From the NCBI RefSeq assembly GCF_003217155.1, contig NZ_QJSU01000007.1:124001-188000 (forward strand): a stretch of DNA of 64,000 bases, written 5' to 3'. This document shows positions 54,629 through 64,000 of this stretch, piece by piece. The notes under the pieces were generated by a model. That model did not search any database and was not told the DNA's origin. It saw only the letters and a list, made by a program, of their open reading frames with translations. The first letter of the stretch is position 1, and each line of letters starts with the position of its first letter. This stretch comes from Psychrobacter fozii. Its GTDB lineage: Bacteria; Pseudomonadota; Gammaproteobacteria; Pseudomonadales; Moraxellaceae. The translations under genes were made by a program, and so were the position numbers.

Positions 54629-55423
54629 ATGTCAAAATTATTATTTACCATCAATCGCGTCATCTTATTCACTATCGGTATCGTGATCATCGTTGACTGT
54701 ATTGCTTTAATGGCTATTGGCAAAATTAATTTTGGCTCGGTAGCACCGTTGCTATTAGGGATTATCTTTGTCGCTCATGGACTATTTTGGCAAGCCATTC
54801 GCAAATATTGCTGCCAAAACCCTTGGTTAAATCGTTTATGGTATGGACTGTGGGCTGCATTTACGCTTTGGCTCATTAGCTTTGGGCTTTTTATCTGGTC
54901 ATTACAGCAGCAGATTACGCTTAGCAAAGGGCCTGCACCGACCGTGGCAGCGATTATTGTATTGGGTTCAGGAACGGTAGCAGGCAAACCAACACCGACT
55001 CTCGCCAAGCGTCTAGATAGCGCTGTACCACTGATCAAATCACAACCTAATGCACTGGTCATAACCAGTGGTGGCGTGGGCTTTCAGCGTACACGTAGCG
55101 AGGCCGATATTATGGCAACGTATCTACACGAATCACATGCCATCGCATTCGAGCGTATTTTACAAGAAGGTAAAAGTACCAGTACCGAAGAGAATTTAGC
55201 CAATAGCCGAGACATCTTAGAAGCAAACGGGCTGTCTATCGCTGAGCCCATCGCTATTGTGACCAGTGACTTTCATACCATTCGTGCAGCCAGTATCGCC
55301 AAGCATCAAGGCTATCAGCAGCCAATCACTGTCGCCAGTCCGACCCCTTTACTCATCCGCTATAATGCTTGGTTTCGTGAGTATTTTGCCTTTGTGAGTG
55401 GTTGGCTACTAGGAGAGTATTAA
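54629..55423 (+). CDS. YdcF/SanA-like DUF218 membrane protein
   Basis: 264 residues. Three membrane segments lie in the first 95 residues, then the DUF218 domain: IIVLGSGTVAGKPTPTLAKR (about 111-130), LVITSGGVGFQRTRSEADIM, EGKSTSTEENLANS and IAIVTSDFHTIRAASIAK. Family members (YdcF, SanA, ElyC) affect envelope integrity and lipid carrier use; ElyC, which also has N-terminal membrane segments, is the closest in layout. Start ATG. Its neighbours are a peroxiredoxin-like gene and convergent rlmA. Confidence 0.8.
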   Translation: MSKLLFTINRVILFTIGIVIIVDCIALMAIGKINFGSVAPLLLGIIFVAHGLFWQAIRKYCCQNPWLNRLWYGLWAAFTLWLISFGLFIWSLQQQITLSKGPAPTVAAIIVLGSGTVAGKPTPTLAKRLDSAVPLIKSQPNALVITSGGVGFQRTRSEADIMATYLHESHAIAFERILQEGKSTSTEENLANSRDILEANGLSIAEPIAIVTSDFHTIRAASIAKHQGYQQPITVASPTPLLIRYNAWFREYFAFVSGWLLGEY

Positions 55424-55483
55424 TGCTAGCCCTATTCTAGTCATCAGTACGGTATACCTATATAGGTACACTGTTAGAAGCAG

Positions 55484-56404
55484 CTACTTATCAGTCGTCT
55501 TTTGCAAGACATAAACCACAAACTTTGCCTCAGTATTAAATGGCTTCATTTCCACAGCTTCTAGCAACGTCTGTCTTTTCTCGCTACGTGCACGATAGGC
55601 ATAAGGGGTCATGGTCATTAAATCAGCCAAATCACCTGCTGATAACGTCAATTCTGTACTGACACGATGAGTATCTAATAGCGTGAAATACGGTGACAAC
55701 TCTGTTAAAAATTTATCAGAATCATGCTCGCGAACATCATCAAACAAGGCATCACGCATCGTTGCTAAATGACCTGCATCCGGCTTGGCAATGATTAGAT
55801 AGCCATCATCAGCCAATACTTCAGCAAAAGCCTCTGGCAAAATGGGACTAAAAATACTACTGATGCCCGTCATACTATGAGCGCGTAATGGTAGGTGTGC
55901 GGCGCTAGTCACCAGTGGGTAGATTACTGTCGTCTGGGTAGATGGTTGTTCGTTTTGTTGATACCACAATTGAGCTGCCATTTTGCTCACTTTAGCCAGC
56001 TCAACCACAGCAGGCTTACTGATATCAGCAGCGATTAAAGTATCTATCACTTCCGTGCCCAGTTGCGCCATTGACTGTGTGTAGTAGCCTTCTCCGCAAC
56101 CAATGTCTAACCAATTTACCTGTTCATTTGATGACAATAACGCCACCATTTTTTGGCAAATTAAGTCATTTAATGGCTGATAATGCCCAGCATGCAAAAA
56201 CCGCTTGCGAGCCTCAATAGATTGCTGACTGTCGCCTGGGGCTTTAGATTTTTTTTGCTGTACTGGTAGCAGATTGACATAACCCTGACGCGCCACATCA
56301 AATGGATGTGCTGTTTGCTTAGGGTGTAAGCTACCATCACAGCGCCATGTATCCGCAGCAGGCTGTAGTGGAGATTGACAAAGGGGGCAGATAAATAAGG
56401 ACAC
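55484..56404 (-). CDS. rlmA: 23S rRNA (guanine-N1)-methyltransferase RlmA
   Basis: 306 residues from a GTG at 56404. The zinc-binding start FICPLCQSPL...WRCDGSLHPKQTAHPFD is followed by the family stretch GYVNLLPVQQ and SIEARKRFLHAGHY. The AdoMet motif I is WLDIGCGEGYYTQSMA (about residues 111-126 of this start). It methylates G745 (E. coli numbering) of 23S rRNA. A longer reading from 56512 would begin inside the terminator of mraY and lacks family similarity, so the GTG is preferred. Convergent with the YdcF-like gene. Confidence 0.85.
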   Translation of the reverse strand: MSLFICPLCQSPLQPAADTWRCDGSLHPKQTAHPFDVARQGYVNLLPVQQKKSKAPGDSQQSIEARKRFLHAGHYQPLNDLICQKMVALLSSNEQVNWLDIGCGEGYYTQSMAQLGTEVIDTLIAADISKPAVVELAKVSKMAAQLWYQQNEQPSTQTTVIYPLVTSAAHLPLRAHSMTGISSIFSPILPEAFAEVLADDGYLIIAKPDAGHLATMRDALFDDVREHDSDKFLTELSPYFTLLDTHRVSTELTLSAGDLADLMTMTPYAYRARSEKRQTLLEAVEMKPFNTEAKFVVYVLQKTTDK

Positions 56405-56502
56405 AGGTTTCTCAAAGTCATACAAATATGACTGACATTTTAGCAAAATTTGCACTCGTTCATGCAGAAAAGAAGCGGTTAAAAACGTGATGGCTGGAAA
56501 AC

Positions 56503-56538
56503 AAAAAGCCACTTCAAATGGATTTGAAGTGGCTTTTT
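56503..56538. terminator. Terminator at the end of the ftsL-mraY cluster
   Basis: Perfect 17-bp inverted repeat AAAAAGCCACTTCAAAT with a 2-base loop. The left A-run becomes a U-run on the - strand. It lies 64 bases past the mraY stop and separates the cell wall cluster from rlmA. Confidence 0.9.
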
Positions 56539-56601
56539 AGTCAACAGTATTGAGATTGGTTCAACGTCAATCAGAATGACGATATCGACATAGCTTTAAA
56601 G

Positions 56602-57720
56602 TTAACGTAGCTTTAGAGTCATTAGACCTAAAATAACAAGAATGATAGCGATAATCCAAAACCTTGCCACCACTTGCGTTTCTTTCCAGCCAATTTCTTC
56701 AAAGTGATGATGTAATGGTGCCATACGGAAAACGCGTTTTTTGCGCAGTTTATACGAGCCAACCTGTAGCATAACCGATAGCGCTTCAGCGACGAACAAA
56801 CCACCCATAATGGCGAAGGCAATCTCTTGACGAGTCATAACCGCAATCGTACCGAGCATCGCACCGAGGGCAAGTGCGCCGACATCACCCATAAATACCT
56901 GTGCCGGATGCGCATTAAACCATAGGAAGCCAAGCCCTGCACCAATCATCGAGCCACAGACAATGATGACTTCAGAGTTGTAAGCGATATAAGGCACATG
57001 TAAGTAATCAGCAAAGCGTACATCACCTGATACATAGGCCATCGCACCCAAACCTGCCGCGACTAAAACCACTGGCAAGATGGCCAAACCATCTAAACCA
57101 TCGGTCAAATTGACAGCGTTAGAAGCACCATTAATCACAAAATAGGTAAAGATAATAAAACCAATACCAAATGGCACTGCCGAAAATGGAATCATCCAGT
57201 CTTTAAAGATAGGCAATAACAAATCCTGCATCTCGCGAGTAGTTGCAATATCTGGCTGTAACGTCGCGATATAATACAAAGATATACCGACAAATAATGC
57301 ACCCATCGATAGCCAAAAATATTTTTTGCGAGCGATTAGGCCTTTGGGGTTTTTATATTTAATCTTGAGCCAATCATCTGCCCAGCCTACTGCCCCAAAA
57401 ATAACCATGACAACGAGCAAAATCCAGACATAAGGATTGTTTAGACGTGCCCACAATAGCGTCGATACCCCAATGGCACTGAGAATCAGGACACCACCCA
57501 TGGTTGGGGTACCCGTTTTAGCCAAATGCGATTGTGGTCCGTCATTACGAATCGCTTGACCGTACTTGAGCGAACGCAGATGTCGAATGACAGGTCCACC
57601 CAACGCCATGCTAAAAGCAAGCGCGGTCACGACCGCAAGTAATGCTCTCAACGTCAATGAAGAAACCGCAGAAAACGGCGTATAATACTGGCCAAGCCAG
57701 CCAAACAACCAAACTAACAC
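56602..57720 (-). CDS. mraY: Phospho-N-acetylmuramoyl-pentapeptide transferase MraY
   Basis: 372-residue membrane enzyme, about ten segments, that transfers phospho-MurNAc-pentapeptide to undecaprenyl phosphate to form lipid I. Catalytic and family motifs: [20 protein letters not shown] (about residue 62), VGWADDWLK with the Asp pair, [25 protein letters not shown] and APLHHHFE near the C-terminus. Starts 3 bases after murF ends, so it is coupled. It ends the leftward cluster and is followed by a strong terminator. Confidence 0.96.
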   Translation of the reverse strand: MLVWLFGWLGQYYTPFSAVSSLTLRALLAVVTALAFSMALGGPVIRHLRSLKYGQAIRNDGPQSHLAKTGTPTMGGVLILSAIGVSTLLWARLNNPYVWILLVVMVIFGAVGWADDWLKIKYKNPKGLIARKKYFWLSMGALFVGISLYYIATLQPDIATTREMQDLLLPIFKDWMIPFSAVPFGIGFIIFTYFVINGASNAVNLTDGLDGLAILPVVLVAAGLGAMAYVSGDVRFADYLHVPYIAYNSEVIIVCGSMIGAGLGFLWFNAHPAQVFMGDVGALALGAMLGTIAVMTRQEIAFAIMGGLFVAEALSVMLQVGSYKLRKKRVFRMAPLHHHFEEIGWKETQVVARFWIIAIILVILGLMTLKLR

Positions 57721-57723
57721 CGC

Positions 57724-59184
57724 CTACTCCTCGACTAGCGCATTTATAAGAGTTTCCATTTCCATGGAACGAGAGCCTTTGAACAACACAGTACAAGGCT
57801 TCGCTTGTTGCGCTTGCAAATATGGCTGTAAATACTGTAATAAACTGTCTTTATCCGCAAATGCATGGGCGCTAATATCAGCAATCTCTTGCGCGCCAGC
57901 CACGGTATAAGGGGCATACTCACCAACACAAAGCAGCACATTGATGCCTGTGGTCGCAATGGTACGACCCAAACTTTGATGTTCACTGATAGCTGCTTCA
58001 CCGAGCTCACCGATATCACCTAACACCATCACTTGCGTACCAGTCTGCGCGGCCAATACTTTGGCAGCGGCACGTACCGAATGAGGGTTGGCATTATAAG
58101 TATCATCAATTAAGCGATGCATACCAAGCAACTGACTGTTCAAACGGCCTTTGGCTGGACGGGCATTTTCAAGCCCAATTACGATGTCACTGACAGCAAT
58201 ATTGAGCGCGTGCGCACAAGCAGCGGCGGCCAAGGCGTTATTGACATTATGCTCACCAGCTAGTGGCAAGTTGATATCATGAACTTGGCTGCCAATATGC
58301 AACTTAAACTCACTGCGCTCAGGCTCTACATCGAGATGGCTAGCACTAACATCAGTATTACCAAAGCCAATTACATGAGACGTCTGCTTTTCAGCGATAC
58401 GGCGTAATTGATTGGTAAAATCATCCTTATCAGGAACAATCGCAAACTGGTCATTGGTTAATGTGCTATAAATTTCTGCCTTAGTTTGACAGATACCTTC
58501 GCGGCTACCAAATTCACCCAGATGCGCAGTGCCAATATTTAGGATACAAGCTACATCAGGCTGAACAATTTCAGTCGTATAGGCAATCTCACCAATATGA
58601 TTGGCGCCCAACTCTAAGATAGCATAACGATGATGATCCGACAGCTCAAGCAGCATCATCGGTACGCCCAAATCATTATTGAGGTTGCCACGGGTAATCA
58701 GTGTCGGTGCCAATCGGCCAAAGATACTGCCGAGCATTTCTTTGCAGGTGGTCTTGCCGCTAGAGCCAGTAATGGCAATCACGGTCAAGTCTTTATGCTG
58801 CTGGCGACGAAAAGCGGCCAATTGCCCTAGCGCCAAGCGTGTATCACTCACTACCAACTGCGGAATACTGTTTGGACTGGTAATAGGACGCGATACGATA
58901 GCAGCGATAGCACCTTGTGATGCCGCCATATCGATATAATCGTGACCATCAAAATTGTCACCACTCAGCGCTAAAAATATATCACCCGGCTTTATCGTGC
59001 GAGTATCGGTAGCGATACGATTGCCAGTGACAGCGTCGTTTGGTAACTCGGTCTGTCCTGCATTTATTTGTTCTGGTGATAACTGCCAATGACCATCAAG
59101 AGATGCTGTCGCAGCAAGCAAATTATCTACTTGCCAGACATACAGCCCTTGCGACTGAGTGGCAGTATCGTTGTCGGCTGTCAT
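57724..59184 (-). CDS. murF: UDP-MurNAc-tripeptide--D-Ala-D-Ala ligase MurF
   Basis: 486-residue cytoplasmic Mur ligase that adds D-Ala-D-Ala. The N-terminal domain contains GDIFLALSGDNFDGHDYI, the ATP site is VIAITGSSGKTTCKEML (about 137-153), and the family stretches LELGANHIGEI, LNIGTAHLGEFGS, DDTYNANPHSVRAA and VLGDIGELG are present. A 356-base gap with a 270-bp mobile-type repeat separates it from murE. It is coupled to mraY. Confidence 0.95.
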   Translation of the reverse strand: MTADNDTATQSQGLYVWQVDNLLAATASLDGHWQLSPEQINAGQTELPNDAVTGNRIATDTRTIKPGDIFLALSGDNFDGHDYIDMAASQGAIAAIVSRPITSPNSIPQLVVSDTRLALGQLAAFRRQQHKDLTVIAITGSSGKTTCKEMLGSIFGRLAPTLITRGNLNNDLGVPMMLLELSDHHRYAILELGANHIGEIAYTTEIVQPDVACILNIGTAHLGEFGSREGICQTKAEIYSTLTNDQFAIVPDKDDFTNQLRRIAEKQTSHVIGFGNTDVSASHLDVEPERSEFKLHIGSQVHDINLPLAGEHNVNNALAAAACAHALNIAVSDIVIGLENARPAKGRLNSQLLGMHRLIDDTYNANPHSVRAAAKVLAAQTGTQVMVLGDIGELGEAAISEHQSLGRTIATTGINVLLCVGEYAPYTVAGAQEIADISAHAFADKDSLLQYLQPYLQAQQAKPCTVLFKGSRSMEMETLINALVEE

Positions 59185-59226
59185 AGTGATTACCTTATAT
59201 GATGACTACTTAATTTTTATAAATAT

Positions 59227-59496
59227 TAGGGTCTGTTGAACATTCAAATATTAGGGCTGCTGATGGCTAAAATTGCACCAAACTAGGCGCAAGTCGACGA
59301 TAATGTCGAGACCTTAGCTAGGCTTGTAACAACGTTTGGGATAATTTTAGCATCAGCCTTTCAGGGCAGTACTAGTTTTTGCCAATATATGGCGAAATTG
59401 TTTCACCTAGAATAACTAGGCATCAAAAATTTCACTGCATATTGTCTAAAAAAATAGTGACTGCCAGCACCACATTTGAATGTTCAACAGACCCTA
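59227..59496. repeat. 270-bp MITE-like element between murE and murF
   Basis: Perfect 23-bp terminal inverted repeats: TAGGGTCTGTTGAACATTCA with three more bases at the left (59227-59249) and its complement at 59474-59496. TA at both ends suggests TA target duplication. The interior has smaller inverted repeats (GGCTAAAATT and AATTTTAGC) and no gene. Confidence 0.88.
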
Positions 59497-59540
59497 GACT
59501 TTTAAATGATTGTGACGTAAAAACCGTCATGGCCAATTGC

Positions 59541-61292
59541 CTATACTCGGCCCGCTTGCGCTAGCGTTTGCTGCAAAATGATACTGTCATCAAAATCATA
59601 ACGGACGTGATTAATCTCTTGATAAGTCTCGTGGCCTTTACCAGCGATAACAACAATATCATCGGCAGCGGCATGACTGACAGCATACTCAATGGCTGCT
59701 TGGCGGGCAGGTTCGATATGCGTACGTTGATATTGCTCTGTACTCATGCCAGCTTGCATGTCTTGTAAAATCACATTGGGATCTTCGGTACGTGGATTGT
59801 CAGCCGTCAAAATAACTTGATCAGCACCCGCCAATCCTGCTTGTGCCATCAATGGACGCTTGCCAGCATCACGATCGCCGCCACAGCCAAACACCGCCCA
59901 CAGCTGTCCTTTACAGTGAGTCTTGAGACTGGCCAACACTTGGCTCAATGCATCAGGCGTGTGCGCATAATCCACGATAAAACAGCCATCATTAGACGGC
60001 ACACGCTGCATGCGTCCAACAGCACCTTGTAACTGCGGCACAACGGCGGCTATACGCTCAACGTCACTGTATATTCCATTATCAAAATCGTTTGAGTTCA
60101 CACTAAGCGCCACTGAAGCAGCAATAGCCGCGAGCAAATTAGCAACGTTAAAGCGTCCTAATAACGGACTTACGATGTTTATGTTGCTTATCTTCTCATT
60201 ACCAGAGCCATTACTATTAATATCACTACGCAGGGTAATTTCGACACCTTGTAGACTTGGTTTAATGTCAGCCGCCACAAAGGTAGCTGTTTTTGATGGA
60301 TTTAAACTATAGGTCCAAACGATTACATCGCTGGCCTGCGCCGTATCGATCATAACCTGTGCATACTCGTCGTCGATATTGATAATAGCATGCGTCAAAT
60401 CAGGAAAATGAGCTCTATCAAACAGCTTGGCTTTTGCCGATGCATACTCTGCCATATCGGCATGATAATCTAAATGGTCACGACTCAAATTGGTATAAAT
60501 CGCCACAGATACTGGCATGCTTTGCAGGCGCTGCTGATCTAATCCATGAGAGCTAGCTTCCAATGCTAAGAGTTCAGCATTCTCTGTCCCCATTTGATAT
60601 AGGAATTGCTGGACCGCTAAGGCATCACCCGTGGTATGGCTGGCTTGTACCAATGCACCAAGTCGACCATTACCCGCTGTACCCATCACTGCACTACTCA
60701 TGCCAGTTAACTGGGTTAATTGCGCCACCAATTGACTGATAGTGGTTTTACCATTGGTGCCCGTTACTGCAACGACCTTTGGTAAAGTCACTGGTTGTTG
60801 ATACTGCAAATTAGATTGGATTAAATCACCTAGAAAATCACGGATATTGGGTACGTATAATACAGGACAAGATAGCGCAGCTAATTGTTGCTGTGCATGC
60901 AAAGCGCTATCTCCAGATGAGGTGATATCGGTAAAACTTGATATATTAGCCGTAGTAAACAGAGCAATAGGATCGACTTCCGATAGAATAAAAGCCGCAT
61001 TTTTAGCAGCTTGAGATAGATAGTCGCGGCTTTTTTGACAGTTTGGTGTTTGGCTTTTTAAGAGAATGAATGCGTCGTTCATTTCAAGCTGACGACTGTC
61101 TAAACGGAACTGGTGAAATGGGATGTTAGCGACTACATTTATATGATTTGACTTGTCTTGAGTCGCTGCCTGATTAGCCGATGCTGCTACCATCGCCGTC
61201 CATACCTGCTGTAAACCCTGTTTATGACTGCTATTGACTTCAAGCAATTGTTGCAAGGTAACAGGAGCATTGTTCGGCGATGAGATAGTCAT
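59541..61292 (-). CDS. murE: UDP-MurNAc-dipeptide--meso-diaminopimelate ligase MurE
   Basis: 583 residues from the ATG at 61292 (AGGA upstream), about 90 residues longer than E. coli MurE, with insertions in the N-terminal and middle regions. The ATP site is VVAVTGTNGKTTISQLV. The DNPRTEDP motif in the C-terminal domain recognises meso-diaminopimelate, and LEASSHGLDQQRL, FIVDYAHTPDAL, FGCGGDRD and VIAGKGHETYQ are family stretches. It adds the third residue of the stem peptide. Downstream lies a mobile-type repeat before murF. Confidence 0.95.
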   Translation of the reverse strand: MTISSPNNAPVTLQQLLEVNSSHKQGLQQVWTAMVAASANQAATQDKSNHINVVANIPFHQFRLDSRQLEMNDAFILLKSQTPNCQKSRDYLSQAAKNAAFILSEVDPIALFTTANISSFTDITSSGDSALHAQQQLAALSCPVLYVPNIRDFLGDLIQSNLQYQQPVTLPKVVAVTGTNGKTTISQLVAQLTQLTGMSSAVMGTAGNGRLGALVQASHTTGDALAVQQFLYQMGTENAELLALEASSHGLDQQRLQSMPVSVAIYTNLSRDHLDYHADMAEYASAKAKLFDRAHFPDLTHAIINIDDEYAQVMIDTAQASDVIVWTYSLNPSKTATFVAADIKPSLQGVEITLRSDINSNGSGNEKISNINIVSPLLGRFNVANLLAAIAASVALSVNSNDFDNGIYSDVERIAAVVPQLQGAVGRMQRVPSNDGCFIVDYAHTPDALSQVLASLKTHCKGQLWAVFGCGGDRDAGKRPLMAQAGLAGADQVILTADNPRTEDPNVILQDMQAGMSTEQYQRTHIEPARQAAIEYAVSHAAADDIVVIAGKGHETYQEINHVRYDFDDSIILQQTLAQAGRV

Positions 61293-61370
61293 TGGCAAAT
61301 CCTAAATGGTTAAAACAAATCGAATAATTAAGCGCTAAACATTGAAAAACGGTCAGTTACACTTTTACTG

Positions 61371-63455
61371 CTATGGCTCTTCCGTTTTTAACGGCTTGTC
61401 CAAAGGTACATTATATAGACGTAGTGCCTCTTTCATGACGTTATGGAATACAGGGGCTACCGTCAAGCCAGCATAAATTTGACCGCGAGGATCTTCAATG
61501 AGCATTACACCCACTAATCTTGGATTGGACGCTGGCGCCATACCAGCAAAGACGTTGCGGTACTGGTCGGTATAATAGCCGCCATCTGGATTAATACGGC
61601 GCGATGTACCTGTTTTACCAGCGACACGATAACCATCGATAGCGGCAGCTTTTGCCGTACCACCCTGCTCGGTGACACTTTCTAGCATTTGGACAATCGA
61701 CATTGCCTTTTCATGCGCCATAATACGCTTGCTCGGTAGCGGCTTATCATTTTTGATTAGGGTCAATGGATGCATGACGCCACCTGCGGCTAGCGCTGAG
61801 TAAGCTTGCGCCACCTGCGCCAGAGTCACTTGTAGGCCATAACCATAACTGACGGTTGCACGGCGTGCTGTCTCTTTCTCTTTTGGTGTCACAACCAGAC
61901 CACTTCCTTCACCAGGGAATTTTAATGGTGTCTTCGAACCAAAACCAAACTGCCTTTGCATATTACTAATAGCATCGGCTGGCAGTGATAGCGCAATCTT
62001 AGTCGACGCTACGTTACTAGATTTCTGTAATAGCGTTGCCAGATTAATCATACCCAGATTATTGTGATCCCGAATGGTATAGCCACGCACACGAATAGAT
62101 CCAGGATTGGTATCGATTAAAGAGGTCGGTGTATATTTACCAGAATCCAAGGCGGCAGCAACCGTAAATGGCTTCATTACTGAACCCGGTTCAAACACAT
62201 CAAGGAGTGCACGATTACGCTGGTTTTCACCAGTCATCTCATTTAGGTTGTTTGAGTTAAATGACGGCCATGTCGACAGTGCAAGAACTTCACCCGTTTG
62301 CACATCGACGATCATACCTGTTGACCAACGTGCTTTTTGTAAACGACCTGCTTTTTCTAGCTCTTTATAAAGCAAATACTGCAAGCGCGAATCAATGGTC
62401 AATGCCACATCTTTACCCGGTATTTCGGGTTCAATTTGCTTAATTTCTTTTAGGCTGTTTTGTTTGGCATCTTTTAATACCAATACTTTACCATCATCAC
62501 CTGCCAGCTCGGTTTCATACTGACGCTCGATACCGGCACGACCTTCATAACCCCCTTCAGGGTCGCTCGCACTTTGTCCCATAAAGCCCAATAACTGCGA
62601 ATTTGGTTGCGGCTGCGGATAATAGCGCTGAAAGAAATTCTTTTCATAGATACCAGGGAAATCAAGCGAGCTGACACTCTGAGCAATCTCAGGCGTTACT
62701 TTATTCAACAATGGCAGATAATGCGAGCCTGCGCCCGACGGCAGTGCGGCTTTTACTGCTACTTCGTCAGTGACATCAATACTGTCATCAATGGCGGTGA
62801 CTTTTTTTAACTCGTCGACTGAGATGTTGGCAGCAGCAGCAAGCGTGGTCAGATCCATATTATCTAGACGCTTTTGCATACGCGCCTGTAATTGTGGACT
62901 GCTAGGGTTGGTAAGAATAATCCGCTTTAGTTCATAATATTCACGCGAATAATCATGCGGACTAAAAGACACGGTGGCAAGTGGTGCGCTGACGGCTAAT
63001 GGCAGGTCATTGCGATCGGTAATCATGCCACGATAGGATTTTTGCGTACGCACGCTGGTAATAAGCTCATTACCTTTGTCTTGGTAGAACTGGGCATTAG
63101 CGACTTGTAAATAATACGCACGAGCTATGAGTAATCCCAATACGACCAGTGCGATACCCCAAATAGTACGGAAGCGATTCTTATCATGCTCAAAGCCGCC
63201 ACGAGAGGAAGCGCCAGACGCCTTACCCAAAAATGCTCTTTTGGCTTTTTGATTTTTGACGCTGGTATAGGCACCCTTATCTTCATTCTTTTTTAGGCGA
63301 TCAAATAGTTTGGCTTTACGGTTACCAGAAGATTGTTTTTCAGGCTTACTGCTCGTTTGTCCAGATTTAGCCGCGCTAGCAGGACGCAATGGCTTAGTGA
63401 CCTTACCGCTGGCTGGTTTTTTTCTGGTACTTTTGACAGGTTTTTTATCACTCAT
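61371..63455 (-). CDS. ftsI: Septal peptidoglycan transpeptidase FtsI (PBP3)
   Basis: 694 residues. A long Lys/Ser/Pro-rich cytoplasmic N-terminus (about 1-95) is followed by a membrane anchor (IWGIALVVLGLLIARAYYL, about 95-113), the dimerisation region and the transpeptidase domain: active-site Ser in EPGSVMKPFT, KSSN motif LLQKSSNVAST, and the KTG motif VAGKTGTSRR. It cross-links septal peptidoglycan and is a beta-lactam target. E. coli FtsI is about 100 residues shorter, the difference being the N-terminal tail. Start overlaps ftsL by 4 bases (ATGA). Confidence 0.95.
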   Translation of the reverse strand: MSDKKPVKSTRKKPASGKVTKPLRPASAAKSGQTSSKPEKQSSGNRKAKLFDRLKKNEDKGAYTSVKNQKAKRAFLGKASGASSRGGFEHDKNRFRTIWGIALVVLGLLIARAYYLQVANAQFYQDKGNELITSVRTQKSYRGMITDRNDLPLAVSAPLATVSFSPHDYSREYYELKRIILTNPSSPQLQARMQKRLDNMDLTTLAAAANISVDELKKVTAIDDSIDVTDEVAVKAALPSGAGSHYLPLLNKVTPEIAQSVSSLDFPGIYEKNFFQRYYPQPQPNSQLLGFMGQSASDPEGGYEGRAGIERQYETELAGDDGKVLVLKDAKQNSLKEIKQIEPEIPGKDVALTIDSRLQYLLYKELEKAGRLQKARWSTGMIVDVQTGEVLALSTWPSFNSNNLNEMTGENQRNRALLDVFEPGSVMKPFTVAAALDSGKYTPTSLIDTNPGSIRVRGYTIRDHNNLGMINLATLLQKSSNVASTKIALSLPADAISNMQRQFGFGSKTPLKFPGEGSGLVVTPKEKETARRATVSYGYGLQVTLAQVAQAYSALAAGGVMHPLTLIKNDKPLPSKRIMAHEKAMSIVQMLESVTEQGGTAKAAAIDGYRVAGKTGTSRRINPDGGYYTDQYRNVFAGMAPASNPRLVGVMLIEDPRGQIYAGLTVAPVFHNVMKEALRLYNVPLDKPLKTEEP

Positions 63456-63934
63456 TGTCCTGCCTCCGCTTCCGTAACATCAGGAGACAAATCCGTAGAA
63501 GCCCGTGGTCCAACAGCATATGACTCTTCGTCATCTGAATCAGTAGTGTCCACTGGTACCAATACCGTAGCGGCTCCTGGCTGGATAATGAGCTTGTCTT
63601 TAAGGGTTGGTGAGAACATACCCAACTCAGACACAGCACGACTGGCAATTTGCGGTGTCGCACTAAATGTCTGTTGTTCAATGAGCAAGCGCTGGTGCTC
63701 AACTTGTAGCTTACGCTCTTGTTTTTTCATGTCTTGCAAGGTTTTATAGTCCTGATGATATTGCTGAACGCCTTCTGCTGTTTTGATACCGCTCCACACA
63801 ATCGCGGCAGCTATTATCAATAGCACTGCCACATAGATACTGACCACATTAAATCGGCGCACGAATAGCTCGCCGATATCGTTATTATAGGGCGGTGCGG
63901 CGCGACGTTTTGTCGGTTTGTCAGATATTGCCAT
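63452..63934 (-). CDS. ftsL: Cell division protein FtsL
   Basis: 160 residues. A basic start (TKRRAAPPYNN), one membrane segment at about 31-51 (VVSIYVAVLLIIAAAIVW), then a coiled-coil (YHQDYKTLQDMKKQERKLQV EH region) and a short beta part, the layout of FtsL. The C-terminal 40 residues are acidic and extra to the E. coli protein. FtsL is identified by position, directly before ftsI with a 4-base overlap, and structure rather than by strong sequence identity. rsmH would be expected beyond the right edge. Confidence 0.85.
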   Translation of the reverse strand: MAISDKPTKRRAAPPYNNDIGELFVRRFNVVSIYVAVLLIIAAAIVWSGIKTAEGVQQYHQDYKTLQDMKKQERKLQVEHQRLLIEQQTFSATPQIASRAVSELGMFSPTLKDKLIIQPGAATVLVPVDTTDSDDEESYAVGPRASTDLSPDVTEAEAGQ

Positions 63935-64000
63935 GACGATCTCAAAAATTGAACTTCAAAATATAAAAAGCGATAACCGTCTATGAGTGATGCAACACTC

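Noticed and set aside
56405-56512. Longer N-terminus for RlmA
   Set aside because: It would begin inside the mraY terminator hairpin and adds 36 residues with no family similarity.

Overview
The window looks like chromosomal DNA of a gammaproteobacterium of the Moraxellaceae, most likely Psychrobacter. This is inferred from the AT-rich composition, the protein sequences (AtpI, MurD, FtsI, AmtB) and gene pairs such as dksA-gluQ. It was not confirmed by a search.

Left core (1-18.5 kb): the start of an ATP synthase operon (atpI); a zinc uptake regulon (znuA divergent from zur-znuC-znuB, with a near-ideal Zur box between them); cpdA; dksA-gluQ; ftsW-murD; a SulP anion transporter with a tandem universal stress protein; glnK-amtB; a DUF2147 protein; a secreted non-specific nuclease; and tRNA-Ser(GGA). 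The end of amtB with its terminator has been copied in tandem around a 174-bp inverted-repeat element.

Island (about 18.53-42.39 kb): a 23.9-kb element integrated in the 3' end of tRNA-Ser(GGA). It is bounded by 17-bp direct repeats and carries matching integrase arm-type repeats at both ends. In order it holds a tyrosine integrase; an unknown gene with a possible ribbon-helix-helix tail; a plasmid/phage-like replication-recombination module (HUH Rep, zinc-ribbon membrane protein, DUF932, YqaJ exonuclease, Cys-rich Gp3-like protein, AlpA), most of it with a terminator after each gene; then a defence-like cargo. The cargo has a leftward type I restriction-modification operon (hsdR-M-S), several unknown genes and a tight two-gene unit of an NdpA/YejK-like protein and a three-segment membrane protein. 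A rightward group follows: WYL regulator, two glycine-rich membrane proteins and a YkgJ-type Cys-cluster protein. I see no capsid or conjugation genes. The NdpA-membrane pair and the glycine-rich/YkgJ operon are the best candidates for undescribed systems.

Accessory zone right of attR (42.4-55.4 kb): a leucine-rich-repeat protein, a lipoprotein whose 3' end is duplicated on the far side of a GntP-type permease, an IS remnant, the second copy of a 104-bp inverted-repeat element, and a leftward series of exported proteins (jelly-roll-like lipoprotein, YHYH protein, unknown secreted proteins, two tandem small RWPW proteins). A peroxiredoxin-like protein and a YdcF-type protein follow.

Right core (55.5-64 kb): rlmA and the first part of the division/cell wall cluster, transcribed leftward as ftsL-ftsI-murE-murF-mraY. 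A 270-bp element with perfect 23-bp terminal inverted repeats lies between murE and murF. The murD-ftsW part of the cluster lies 46 kb away in the same orientation.
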